Source: Ardenticatenaceae bacterium
Lineage (GTDB): Bacteria; Chloroflexota; Anaerolineae; Promineifilales; Promineifilaceae
Reading direction: 5' to 3'
Length of the DNA stretch: 64,000 nucleotides
Assembly: GCA_020634215.1 (NCBI GenBank)
Contig: JACKCD010000013.1
Location: forward strand, 1 to 64,000
The notes under the pieces are model-generated. The model was not told where the DNA came from, ran no database searches, and was given only the letters and a program-made list of their open reading frames with translations. Positions 15,514 through 24,480 of the stretch are shown piece after piece. Made by a program: the position numbers and the translations under genes. How positions within the stretch are numbered: the stretch's first letter is position 1; the number at the start of each line of letters is the position of its first letter.

Positions 15514-17756
15514 TAATTCCACCGCTGCCGTCGTACCTCAATCACATTGGGCAAATTCTCAAACTTTTTCATCAGCCACTCCAGGTCATCAATGGTTGCA
15601 ACCTCGGCTACCAGATAAATTCGCATCAAATTGCCTTCAGTCAGCGACTTTGTTTTGGGCGTGGCAATTCCCCGCCCGCGCAGCACGCTCACCATCTCAT
15701 CAATCAACCCACTGCGCCGGTACGCCGTCACCACAATCGGAATCGGGTGCGTTTCCTGCTCTGTGCCCCAATCCACATCCTCAATAACCCGGTCTTTCTC
15801 GGTTGCCAGCAGTGCCTTTACCTCCTGACAATCGGCGCGATGAATCGTAATGCCCTGCCCTCGCGTAATGTAGCCGACAATTGGCTCTGGCGGAATGGGG
15901 TTACAGCAGCCAGCCATGCGCGTGTGCAGCCCGCTAACCCCTTTCACGTTCAGCCCCTTCGGTCTGCGCGGTGGGTGAAGTTTTAGCTCCAATAACGGCC
16001 GTAATTCATCGTCCTCCCGCAAATCCCGCTTCATCAAGGTCAACGCCCCACTAATTTGGGCATTCGTGAGGTCGCCAAACCCGACCTGCGCCAAAAATGT
16101 ATCAATGTCGTCAAACTTGAGTGCCTGGGCAATGTCGGCTACGGTAAAGGACTCTTGCAACCCCAGCCGCCGCAGCTCGCGCTCCACGGCCTCGCGACCA
16201 TAAGCAATATTTTCATCACGTTTCTGTTCGCGGAACCACTGCCGAATTTTGCTGCGCGTGCGGGCACGAAACGCATACCCCAAACTCGCCCGCATCCAAT
16301 CACGGCTCGGCTTGGCGCGTTTACTGGTAATAATTTCTACCTTGTCTCCTTGCCGCAGCTTGTAATCCAGCGTGACCATTCTTTGATTTACCCGCGCTCC
16401 CTGGCAGTGGTTACCGACCTCAGAATGGATTTGATAAGCAAAATCAATCGGAGTAGACCCATCAGGTAAATTAACTAGCTCACCCTTGGGAGTAAACACA
16501 TAGATGTGGTTGACCGATACCTCATCTTCCAGCCTGTTGGCTTGGGTCAAATTGTCATCACTATCACCAAGGAGGTCGTTGAGCAGCTCGCGCAACTCCA
16601 TGATGCGCCTTTGGCTGGCTGAACTGACGGTGACTTCCCCTTCTTTGTATGCCCAGTGCGCGGCTACCCCTCTTTCCGCTTCCTCGTGCATGTGGCGGGT
16701 GCGGATTTGCACTTCCAGTCGTTGGCCGGTTTCGTCGTCATAAACGGCCGTATGCAGTGACTTGTACCCGTTGGCCTTCGGGTTCGCGATATAGTCATCA
16801 AACTCGTGTGGAATAGGTTGCCATAAACTGTGAACAGCTCCCAGCACCTGGTAGCACAAGCTGTAATCCTCACCCGTTAACTGCCGTGCCCCCTGGGTTT
16901 TATCGCCCATTGGCTGCACAATCACCCGTAGGGCTTGAATATCATAGATACCATCCAAGTCAAGCTCTTTGCGCTGCATTTTGCGGTAAATGGAATAGAT
17001 ATGCTTGGAGCGACCGGTGACTTCCGCTTTGATACCCTTTTCAGCAATGGCATCCCGCAATTTTTGTACAGCTATATCAATTTTGCGGGTTCGTGCAGCC
17101 CGCTTTTCTGCCAAACTCTTGGCAAGCTCACTGTATTTGGTTGGCTCTAGAAAGCGAAAAGCCAAATCCTCAATTTCCCACTTAAGCTGCCAAATTCCCA
17201 GCCGATTGGCAAGTGGAGCATATAGATTTTGAGCTTCCGTTGCTAGTGCCACCTGCTGCGAACGCTCCAGCTTGCCGGCCGTGCGTAAATCAGCCAGACA
17301 GTCGGCTAGCCGCACCATCAGTGCCCGAATATCTTTTTCAATGGTAAACAGAATGGCACTACGCAGGGTTTCCAGCGTTTTGTTGCTGCCGTTTAATTGG
17401 TGCGATTGTTCGTGGGTAAAACTTTGGATATGGTCTAGCCCCGCAACCATGCCCGCAATCTCTTTCCCAAAATGATGCCGCACCTTGGCTTCAGTGATAC
17501 CGGTGTGGGGTAGCAGAATGTCGTGGAGCAATGCCAGGGTCATGGAGGTGTCGTCGAGTTTTAGCTCGCTGATGATTTGGGCGACGGCCATGTCATGTTC
17601 GATATAAGGCTCCCCTGATGGACGAAGCTGTCCTTTGTGGGCGTTTTCAGCAAAGGCGTAGGCAGTGAGGATTTGTTTAACGGCCATTTCACTTTTTGCC
17701 ACCGCTGGCATAGATTCGATCAAATCCGGTAAGGACAGCAATTGTGTTTTGGTCAT
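15513..17756 (-). CDS. rel: RelA/SpoT-family (p)ppGpp synthetase, hydrolase motif lost
   Basis: A 747-residue long RSH protein with HD (~25-190), synthetase (~225-375), TGS (~400-465) and C-terminal ACT (~665-745) domains. The synthetase keeps GRSKHIYSIYRKM, the FDDYIANPKANGYKSLHT loop and the EVQIRTRHMHEEAERG glutamate, so it should make (p)ppGpp. The HD domain keeps H and D of the HDxxED motif but reads HDILLPHTG, so the catalytic Glu-Asp pair is gone, and the later D-x-x-x-N is D-x-x-x-D. By family rules the hydrolase should be inactive, making this RelA-like in function. Another hydrolase must exist elsewhere. Confidence 0.9.
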   Translation of the reverse strand: MTKTQLLSLPDLIESMPAVAKSEMAVKQILTAYAFAENAHKGQLRPSGEPYIEHDMAVAQIISELKLDDTSMTLALLHDILLPHTGITEAKVRHHFGKEIAGMVAGLDHIQSFTHEQSHQLNGSNKTLETLRSAILFTIEKDIRALMVRLADCLADLRTAGKLERSQQVALATEAQNLYAPLANRLGIWQLKWEIEDLAFRFLEPTKYSELAKSLAEKRAARTRKIDIAVQKLRDAIAEKGIKAEVTGRSKHIYSIYRKMQRKELDLDGIYDIQALRVIVQPMGDKTQGARQLTGEDYSLCYQVLGAVHSLWQPIPHEFDDYIANPKANGYKSLHTAVYDDETGQRLEVQIRTRHMHEEAERGVAAHWAYKEGEVTVSSASQRRIMELRELLNDLLGDSDDNLTQANRLEDEVSVNHIYVFTPKGELVNLPDGSTPIDFAYQIHSEVGNHCQGARVNQRMVTLDYKLRQGDKVEIITSKRAKPSRDWMRASLGYAFRARTRSKIRQWFREQKRDENIAYGREAVERELRRLGLQESFTVADIAQALKFDDIDTFLAQVGFGDLTNAQISGALTLMKRDLREDDELRPLLELKLHPPRRPKGLNVKGVSGLHTRMAGCCNPIPPEPIVGYITRGQGITIHRADCQEVKALLATEKDRVIEDVDWGTEQETHPIPIVVTAYRRSGLIDEMVSVLRGRGIATPKTKSLTEGNLMRIYLVAEVATIDDLEWLMKKFENLPNVIEVRRQRWN

Positions 17757-17772
17757 GATGTTCCCCCAACAA

Positions 17773-17808
17773 AAAACAGGCGTACCCTGGGACGGATGCG
17801 CCTGTTTT
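17773..17808 (-). terminator. Intrinsic terminator of the ytxH-like gene
   Basis: AAAACAGGCG (17773-17782) pairs with CGCCTGTTTT (17799-17808); on the minus strand the stem is followed by a T run. It separates the YtxH gene from rel. Confidence 0.75.
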
Positions 17809-17874
17809 ATTCTTAAAGATACAGATTGTTACTGCTTCAAAAAACCAATAACAAGAACGGGCAACCCCAAGATG

Positions 17875-18258
17875 TTACTCTGTCGCTGTGCCATTCTCCC
17901 GCTTTACAAAACTGTTAACCTGGTTGCGAACCTGCCCGGCGCGATCCTTGCCTGCATCCAGGACAATGCGTGCCTGCTCTTGCATTTGCCCTGTCACTTG
18001 GTGCGCCTGACTGCGAGCATCAGCAAAAGCGGTGCCAGCCCGATCACGCACATCTTTGGTTGCCTCGCCAGCCTGTTGGCGCACCTGTTGCAGCCGCTCA
18101 TTGCTCATCTGGCGCAAATCCTGGCTCTGGTTCATTAACTGCGACCGGGTTTCAGACCCAGATTGTGGGGCTAAAATAATGGCTGTAGCTGCACCAACCA
18201 GACCACCAATAACGAATCCGGCTAAAAAGGCTCCCAGATCGTTGTTGTTCTCGCTCAT
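17875..18258 (-). CDS. YtxH-domain protein
   Basis: A 127-residue protein beginning MSENNNDLGAFLAGF with one membrane/glycine-zipper segment (residues ~9-32, GFVIGGLVGAATAIILAP) and a long amphipathic helical tail rich in Gln, Arg and Ala. This is the pattern of YtxH/gas-vesicle GvpP-like stress proteins, often induced by general stress. Role unknown. The ATG at 18258 is preferred over one 28 codons upstream because an AAGGAG lies before it and the extension is unlike the family. Confidence 0.75.
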   Translation of the reverse strand: MSENNNDLGAFLAGFVIGGLVGAATAIILAPQSGSETRSQLMNQSQDLRQMSNERLQQVRQQAGEATKDVRDRAGTAFADARSQAHQVTGQMQEQARIVLDAGKDRAGQVRNQVNSFVKRENGTATE

Positions 18259-18410
18259 AATGCTATCAAACTCCTTACTCAACCGATATACTTCAGAATT
18301 GTTTATACGTTGCTGCGAGCAAAACGGCCGTTTTGCAGCCAACGGACAACCTGAATTGTCCCCAGCCCGCTGCGAAAAAACAGAAAAATAACAGATTTCT
18401 CAGATAATTT

Positions 18411-18851
18411 TTAATCGTGCAGATTACGACGGGGATTACCAAGCAGCACCGTTAGACCGCGCCGAATACCAGCCATATAGCTACTGGCTTTCGTAACAGG
18501 CTTCACCACATTTTGCGACACAAACTGTGTGGTGCCGCGAATGGTGCCAACGGTTTCATTGGTCTTTTGCAAAATGGGCTTGACCTCAAACTCAATCATA
18601 TTGATGAGCCGGATCACCATAATAAGAAGCAATATAAAAGCAACACCGAAAATGCAGGATTCCAGTGCCAGCGCAATAATGACAATATCGCGGATGGCTT
18701 CCAACTGCGGCCCACTGTGGCTTGCCAGCCACAGAATGCCCCAAATAAACAGGCCAACAAGGAGCAAAATGCCAACAACACCTAAAACAACGTAAAGGGT
18801 CGGAACTGCTTTTTTTCGATTCGCTTGATAGTTGGTTGTGTCAGTATTCAT
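18411..18851 (-). CDS. Two-TM hypothetical membrane protein
   Basis: A 146-residue protein with two strong membrane helices (about residues 18-42 and 58-83) and a C-terminal amphipathic helix (FEVKPILQKTNETVGTIRGT). The tail resembles the DUF948-like helices of small membrane stress proteins, which agrees with the YtxH neighbour on the same strand. No enzymatic motif is seen. Confidence 0.6.
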   Translation of the reverse strand: MNTDTTNYQANRKKAVPTLYVVLGVVGILLLVGLFIWGILWLASHSGPQLEAIRDIVIIALALESCIFGVAFILLLIMVIRLINMIEFEVKPILQKTNETVGTIRGTTQFVSQNVVKPVTKASSYMAGIRRGLTVLLGNPRRNLHD

Positions 18852-18913
18852 GCGTTTATCTTAACGGATAGAGTATAACATCAAAAATTAAGGCATCCAA
18901 AAATTCACGCTGT

Positions 18914-19198
18914 CTATTCGACATTTTCGTCAATTTGCTCCTGCCCGGCCAGCCACCAACTGGCAATGAGGGCAATCCACGCCCCCAGGCTAGCACTAAA
19001 CAGATGCAGCACGCCTAGCTTGAGCACTTCAACGTTCAGCAGGTCGCCCACGACGTGGCCGAGGGCAAAACCAATCCAGGCAGCCAGGACATAGAGCAAA
19101 ATGCGCCGTGCCGGGCCGCCCAGCAGCAGGTGAAAGCCAGAACCATAGGCGGTGGCAAGCAAAAAGCCAAGAACAACGCTGGAAGCAAGGGTACTCAT
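18914..19198 (-). CDS. Three-TM hypothetical membrane protein
   Basis: A 94-residue protein with three hydrophobic helices and no charged motif other than its acidic end (QEQIDENVE). Its ATG overlaps the TGA of mnmA (ATGA at 19195-19198), so it is translated with mnmA. It is not part of any known thiolation pathway; function unknown. Confidence 0.65.
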   Translation of the reverse strand: MSTLASSVVLGFLLATAYGSGFHLLLGGPARRILLYVLAAWIGFALGHVVGDLLNVEVLKLGVLHLFSASLGAWIALIASWWLAGQEQIDENVE

Positions 19199-20349
19199 GA
19201 GACACGCAGTGTAAGAGGGATGGTTGTGGTGGGCTGAAGCTCGCCATCATCCTGCTCATAATCGGCAATGATGCCGCCGCCTAAACAAATGGCTCTGTCA
19301 AAAAAGACTGCCCCTTGTCCTGGCGTAATGCCAAAAACCGGCTCCCAAAATTCTACTACCGCCTCCTGATTGGGTAGCGGTGTCACGGTTGCCGCTGCAC
19401 CCGCTGCCTTATAGCGAATTTTGACGGCGGCGTGAATCGGTTCAGCCGGGGGTATGCCAACAATCCAGTTGACATCGCGCACGCGCAGTCGCTGCTGCCC
19501 CAGTCGTTCGCGTGGCCCCACCACCAGGGCGTTGCGCTCGCTGTCTTTGGCAACGACATAGAGCGGCTCGGTGGACGAAATGCCCAGCCCTTTGCGCTGG
19601 CCGATGGTGTAGAAGGGGAGTCCAGTGTGATGGCCGAGAAAACGGCCGTTTTCATCCACAATCTCTCCCGGCTGCGCTGCCCGCTGGCTGTATTCACGCA
19701 AAAAACGACGGTAATCGTTGTCGCCCAAAAAGCACAAATCCTGGCTTTCCTGCTTCGAGGCCACCGGCAGCCCAAACCGCCGCGCCAATCCCCGCACCTC
19801 GTCCTTCGTATATTCACCAACGGGGAACAGCACGTGGGCAAGCTGCTGCTGCGTCAACATGTGGAGTACATACGACTGGTCTTTGGCCGTGTCCACCCCT
19901 TGGCGCAGTTGATAGCCCGTTGCGGTTTGTGCCACCTGAGCATAATGTCCCGTTGCCAGAAAGTCGGCATCCAGCACCAATGCCTGCTGTAGCAAATAGG
20001 TAAAGCGGATTTGGCGATTGCACTCGATACACGGGTTGGGGGTGCGCCCCTGTTCGTGTTCGTCAATAAAAAATTGGACGATGGTGTGGCGGAAATAATC
20101 TTTGACATCCAGCACGTAAAACGGGATGCCCAGTTGGTTGGCAACCCGCCGCGCATCAGCCATCTGATCCGGCGTACAGCAGCGGTTTAGGGCGGGTTGT
20201 TCCCCCATCCCCGGCTCGCTCCACAGCCGCATCATCATGCCGATGACCTCGTACCCCTTCTCCACCAGCAGTGCTGCTGCCACCGAACTGTCTACCCCGC
20301 CGCTCATCGCCACGACGACGCGCTGGGAATTGTTGTTTAAGTTAGTCAC
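19195..20349 (-). CDS. mnmA: tRNA 2-thiouridylase MnmA
   Basis: A 384-residue enzyme that thiolates uridine 34 of tRNAs for Lys, Glu and Gln. It shows the PP-loop AMSGGVDSSVAA (~14-25), the TPNPCIECN motif with the first catalytic cysteine (~105) and the SQDLCFLG motif with the second (~205), plus the conserved IGQRKGLG stretch. The length is typical. It lies 83 bases downstream of a cysteine desulfurase gene in the same direction, which should supply the sulfur. Confidence 0.96.
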   Translation of the reverse strand: MTNLNNNSQRVVVAMSGGVDSSVAAALLVEKGYEVIGMMMRLWSEPGMGEQPALNRCCTPDQMADARRVANQLGIPFYVLDVKDYFRHTIVQFFIDEHEQGRTPNPCIECNRQIRFTYLLQQALVLDADFLATGHYAQVAQTATGYQLRQGVDTAKDQSYVLHMLTQQQLAHVLFPVGEYTKDEVRGLARRFGLPVASKQESQDLCFLGDNDYRRFLREYSQRAAQPGEIVDENGRFLGHHTGLPFYTIGQRKGLGISSTEPLYVVAKDSERNALVVGPRERLGQQRLRVRDVNWIVGIPPAEPIHAAVKIRYKAAGAAATVTPLPNQEAVVEFWEPVFGITPGQGAVFFDRAICLGGGIIADYEQDDGELQPTTTIPLTLRVS

Positions 20350-20432
20350 GTTTCAAAAAGTTTCGTTTGTTATGCCCACAAAAGTGGGAGTCCAGAAAGA
20401 TGGATACCCGCATTCGCAAGTATGACAGGTTG

Positions 20433-21611
20433 TTAAGCAAACATCACATGAATTTTTTGCAGTTTGGCAACCAGGCGGGGGAGGGTTGCCACCACCTGTT
20501 CGATTTCGTCCATTGTATTGTGTCGTCCTACCGTTAGCCGCAGACCGCCTTTGGTCCATTCTCGCCCCAGCCCCAAGGCTTCCAGTACGGCCGATGGCTT
20601 GGGGTCGCCGCTTTTGCAGGCCGAGCCGCTGCTGGCGGCAATCCCGGCCATGTCCAAATGCATGAGCAGATCGTTGCCGCTGAGGTGGCGGAAGGCGAAG
20701 CTGGCGTTGTGGGGCAGCCGGTGGGTGGGGTGGCCTGTCAGGATGGCGTTGTCAGGAACGGCCGTTAACACCCCCTCAATCAACCGATCCCGCAGCCGTT
20801 GATAATGCGCCACCGTCTCTGGCAAATCAGCCATTGCCAATTCCAGTGCCTTGGCCGCGCCCACGGCAAACGGCACGTTGACTGTGCCCGCCCGCAGCCC
20901 GTTTTCATGGCTGCCGCCCGTCAGTTCCGGCTGCAGTTCCACCCCTTGCCGCACATAAAGCATCCCCATCCCTTTGGGGCCGTAAAATTTGTGCGGAGCC
21001 ACGCTCAGCAAATCAATCGGTTGCTGGGCAAGCTGCCACCGCTGCACCGCCACTGCCTGCACCGCGTCGGTGTGAAACAGTGCCCCGTAAGCGTGGGCAA
21101 TGGCTCCCAGTTCGTCAATGGGCTGTAGGGTGCCAATTTCGTTGTTGGCGGCCATGATGCTGACCAGCACGGTGTCGGGACGGATGGCGGCTTCGAGGTC
21201 GGCCGGCCGCACCTGACCGCTGTGGTCTACGGGTAAAATGGTGAGGTCGAAGCCGTGGTGGGTGTGAAGGGAAACGGCCGTTTGCCCCACCGCGCTATGC
21301 TCAATACAGCTTGTAATCAAATGGTTGCCCTTGCCATGCGCCCGCGCCGCCCACATTGCCCCCCGCACCGCCAAATTGTCACTCTCTGACCCGCACCCCG
21401 TAAACACAATTTCTTCTGATGCGGCTGCACCCAGCAGTTTCGCCACCGTTGTCCGTGCCTCTTCCAACGCTTGCTCCGCTTGCCGCCCAAAAGAATGGTG
21501 CGATGACGAATTGCCATATGTCTCCGTCCAAAACGGCAGCATCACCTGCAATACCTGTCGGTCAAGTTGGGTGGAAGCACCGTTGTCTAAATAAATACGC
21601 TGCTTTTGCAT
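20433..21611 (-). CDS. Cysteine desulfurase (NifS/IscS family)
   Basis: A 392-residue PLP enzyme that takes sulfur from cysteine as a persulfide. It shows the N-terminal IYLDNGAST motif, the YGNSSSHHSFGR loop, the PLP lysine in SVAPHKFYGPKG and the catalytic cysteine in SSGSACKSGDPKPS, located in a short loop as in group I enzymes. Its position right before mnmA indicates a role in tRNA thiolation, perhaps also Fe-S assembly. Also transcribed on the minus strand; start ATG 21611. Confidence 0.93.
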   Translation of the reverse strand: MQKQRIYLDNGASTQLDRQVLQVMLPFWTETYGNSSSHHSFGRQAEQALEEARTTVAKLLGAAASEEIVFTGCGSESDNLAVRGAMWAARAHGKGNHLITSCIEHSAVGQTAVSLHTHHGFDLTILPVDHSGQVRPADLEAAIRPDTVLVSIMAANNEIGTLQPIDELGAIAHAYGALFHTDAVQAVAVQRWQLAQQPIDLLSVAPHKFYGPKGMGMLYVRQGVELQPELTGGSHENGLRAGTVNVPFAVGAAKALELAMADLPETVAHYQRLRDRLIEGVLTAVPDNAILTGHPTHRLPHNASFAFRHLSGNDLLMHLDMAGIAASSGSACKSGDPKPSAVLEALGLGREWTKGGLRLTVGRHNTMDEIEQVVATLPRLVAKLQKIHVMFA

Positions 21612-21772
21612 CTTACATCCTTAATCGGTTTCAAATCTACCTGATGTAGGTTAGCAAGGTTAATCCGCTTTGGCAACTCATGGTTCACCAAAGCGTTACA
21701 GTCAATCAGGCGTATGAATTAGATTAGATGGAGATATAGAGGGATTCAAGGGGGTGTTTTGATAGATGCCCC

Positions 21773-23872
21773 TTACCGTTCGGCCGTGGGGAGGCAGACG
21801 GTGAAGGTGGTGCCACGTCCTTCTTCGCTGGCAACCGTGATGGTGCCAGCGTAGCTTTCCACGCTTTGTTTTACCATGTAAAGCCCCAATCCCGTTCCGG
21901 CAATGCCGCGCTCCACCGCTACCTGGGTGCGGTAAAAACGCTGGAACAGGTTGGGCAAGGCGTGTTTGGGGATGCCAATGCCCTCGTCGCGTACCTGCAC
22001 CCGCAGCGTGTTGTCGTTTTTCAGGTCGGCGCTGACCTGAACGGTGCCCGACAGCGTAAATTTTATGGCGTTTTCCACCAAATTTTTGAAGATGAGATGC
22101 AGCGTGTCGGGATTCACCATGACATCGGGCAGATTGGGCTGGATGCGCTGCCGGAAGATCAGCCCTTTTTCGGTGGCCTGGTCGGCCATAGCGGGGAGCA
22201 GTTCCTCGAAAAAGGCATTGATGCCAACGGGTTCTGAACTGCGCTGGAGTTCGCGGGCTTCCTGTTTGGCAAGCTGCAGCATTTGGCGCACCATTTGCTG
22301 CAAACGGTCGCTTTCACGCTCAATCACACCCAGGAAGCGATCCTGCTTTTCTTTTTGCTGGGCTTTGCCCTCGCGCAGCAGCCGGGCATACATCAAAATG
22401 GTTGCCAGTGGCGTGCGGAGTTCATGAACGATGCCGTGGAAGAAGTCATCACGCATCCGTTCGACTTCGCGGATTTGGCGCAAATCGCTAAAGACAAAGA
22501 TTACCTCATTGATTTGGCCGTCTTGGTGTTGCACTGGCGCACCGCTGATGAGAACTGGGACGTAGTTGCCATCTGTTTGCCGCAAATCGGCCGCCAGTTG
22601 CGGGAACTCACCCTTGGCATGACGCACCTTTTGGGCAAATTCAGAAAACTCAGACTTTTTAAGCTGGATGATTTCCTTCGCGTTTTGATTAAGTAGGCTG
22701 GTGGTACGAGATTGCAGCAGACTTAGGAGGGCATCGTTGGCGTGTGTGACCATGCCATCGGCGGTGGTGGTGAGCATTCCCTCTGACATGGAGCTAAAGA
22801 TCGTTTCGATACGCCGCTTTTCGGCGATTACATCTTGATGCAGCCGGGCGTTTTCGATGGCAGCGGCGAGGGAGCCACCGATGGCTTGTAGCAAGCGCAA
22901 ATCGTGCTGGGTGAATTTGCCAGTTTGTTTGTTGATGGCTTGCAGCACGCCAATGATCCGGTCTTCAACTTGCAGGGGGATGCAAATCATGGATTTGGTT
23001 TGGAAGCCGGATAGTTTGTCAACGTTGGAGTAGAAGCGGTCGTCGGCGTAGGTGTCGTTGATGATGACGGGCTGGCGGTTTTCGGCTACCCAGCCGGCGA
23101 TGCCCTGACCTTGTTTGAGGCGGATGGGGGGCATGTCTTGGAAGCGGCTGCCCATGACCATTTTGACAAATTCAATGTCGCCATTGGGGTCTCGCAGCCC
23201 TACTGAGAGTTCTTCAACGTTGAGGGTGCGGCGAACAGTGCCGGTGAGCTGTTTGAAGATAGTGGGCAGGCTGAGGGTAGAGGTGAGGGTGTAGCTGATG
23301 TCAGAGACGACGGCGAATTCCACGTCCTGGCGGTCGGTTTGGTGGCGCAAATAAGCGCGGTCGAGAAAGACGGTGACGTTGCTGGCAAGCGGTTCCAGGG
23401 TTTGCTCGGTGAGAATGCTGTTGGGGGTGGGGTCTATGAGGCAGATAGCACCGGGCGGAGTGGATGGGTTGTAGCTGTCTGGGTAGGGAATGGGGACGGC
23501 CAGGATAGATTCACGGGGTAACTGCCACAGTTCACTTTTCAGCAGTTCGGCGGGTGGGCGCTCAAATTTGTCTAGCCGAATGGCGCGGCCGGCACTGAGG
23601 ATGCTTTCAAAGGTGGCTTTTTTGTCTTCCCAGCGGGTTTGTTCGGTTTCGCCGTTGCTATGACAGACCCAAACGTCGTAATATTGGCGCTGGGGGTCGC
23701 TGATGCTAACGACGGTGGTGAGGCCGGTATGAATGGCAATTTCATAGGCAACGGCAGCACAAACGCCGTGAGCATCAAAAATGCTAGAGAGGGCGTAATT
23801 TAAAGATTGCCATAATGCCTGTAGTTGCCGAGCAGTGTTTGGCACTTTTACCGTTGACGTCATAGGATGCAT
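21773..23872 (-). CDS. GAF-GAF-PAS sensor histidine kinase
   Basis: A 699-residue soluble kinase. Residues ~15-170 and ~200-350 are two GAF-like sensor domains (the second with MICIPLQVEDRIIGVLQAIN), ~365-465 a PAS domain, then a HisKA domain with the phosphoacceptor in FFHGIVHELRTPLA near 477 and an ATPase domain with NLVENAIKFT, DEGIGIP and GTGLGLYMVK. No membrane helix is seen, so the signal is probably cytoplasmic. No response regulator is adjacent; the SixA gene starts divergently 59 bases away and could reverse phosphohistidine signalling. Confidence 0.92.
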   Translation of the reverse strand: MHPMTSTVKVPNTARQLQALWQSLNYALSSIFDAHGVCAAVAYEIAIHTGLTTVVSISDPQRQYYDVWVCHSNGETEQTRWEDKKATFESILSAGRAIRLDKFERPPAELLKSELWQLPRESILAVPIPYPDSYNPSTPPGAICLIDPTPNSILTEQTLEPLASNVTVFLDRAYLRHQTDRQDVEFAVVSDISYTLTSTLSLPTIFKQLTGTVRRTLNVEELSVGLRDPNGDIEFVKMVMGSRFQDMPPIRLKQGQGIAGWVAENRQPVIINDTYADDRFYSNVDKLSGFQTKSMICIPLQVEDRIIGVLQAINKQTGKFTQHDLRLLQAIGGSLAAAIENARLHQDVIAEKRRIETIFSSMSEGMLTTTADGMVTHANDALLSLLQSRTTSLLNQNAKEIIQLKKSEFSEFAQKVRHAKGEFPQLAADLRQTDGNYVPVLISGAPVQHQDGQINEVIFVFSDLRQIREVERMRDDFFHGIVHELRTPLATILMYARLLREGKAQQKEKQDRFLGVIERESDRLQQMVRQMLQLAKQEARELQRSSEPVGINAFFEELLPAMADQATEKGLIFRQRIQPNLPDVMVNPDTLHLIFKNLVENAIKFTLSGTVQVSADLKNDNTLRVQVRDEGIGIPKHALPNLFQRFYRTQVAVERGIAGTGLGLYMVKQSVESYAGTITVASEEGRGTTFTVCLPTAER

Positions 23873-23931
23873 TTATAGCGTTCAAAAAGTAAGTTTGCAA
23901 GAGGAAATAGGTCACAGGTACTAAAAATTAG

Positions 23932-24423
23932 ATGAAAAAATTGTTAATCTTACGTCATGCGAAATCAAGTTGGGCACAGGGGAATTTGTCGGATCACGAA
24001 CGGCCGTTAAACGCCCGTGGTGAAGCCGATGCCCCGCAAATGGGCAAATTATTGCGCCAGGAGGGACTTGTTCCCTCGTTGATTATCAGTTCATCGGCCA
24101 AGCGGGCGGTGACAACGGCAAGGTTGGTGGCTGAGGCGGCCGGGTTTGAGGGGGAACTGCGCGTGATGCGCCAATTTTATCACGCCGACCCGGAAACATA
24201 TTTGGCGGTGTTAAGGGAAACGGCCGTTAATGACCACGACTGTGTAATGGTGGTGGGACACAATCCCGGCATGGAGGAACTGGTGGCACAGCTAACCGAT
24301 TGGGACGACGTGTTTACCACTGCCAATATTGCCCACGTCGCCCTGCCTATTGAGTCGTGGCAGGAGCTGACGGATGATGTGGAAGGCACGCTGGTGAATT
24401 GGTGGCGACCGAGGGAACTGTAG
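23932..24423 (+). CDS. sixA: SixA-type phosphohistidine phosphatase
   Basis: A 163-residue histidine-phosphatase-superfamily protein. The catalytic RHAKSSW motif is at residues 8-14, with the supporting SSSAKRAVTTARL and VVGHNPGMEEL motifs carrying the second histidine near 107. SixA removes phosphate from histidine-containing phosphotransfer domains. Its divergent position beside a histidine kinase fits that job, as inference. Two AACGGCCGTT copies lie in it. Confidence 0.9.
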   Translation: MKKLLILRHAKSSWAQGNLSDHERPLNARGEADAPQMGKLLRQEGLVPSLIISSSAKRAVTTARLVAEAAGFEGELRVMRQFYHADPETYLAVLRETAVNDHDCVMVVGHNPGMEELVAQLTDWDDVFTTANIAHVALPIESWQELTDDVEGTLVNWWRPREL

Positions 24424-24480
24424 GGCGTGGGGAGCAGGGTGTGGGGTGTAGAATGTGTCCTACGCCTCACGCCCTACACC
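24422..24480. repeat. Low-complexity inverted repeat between convergent genes
   Basis: GGCGTGGGG/GGTGTGGGGTGTAG units are followed by CTACGCCTCACGCCCTACACC, folding into an imperfect hairpin between two convergent genes, probably a two-way terminator. The same units occur at 29445-29470. Confidence 0.7.
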
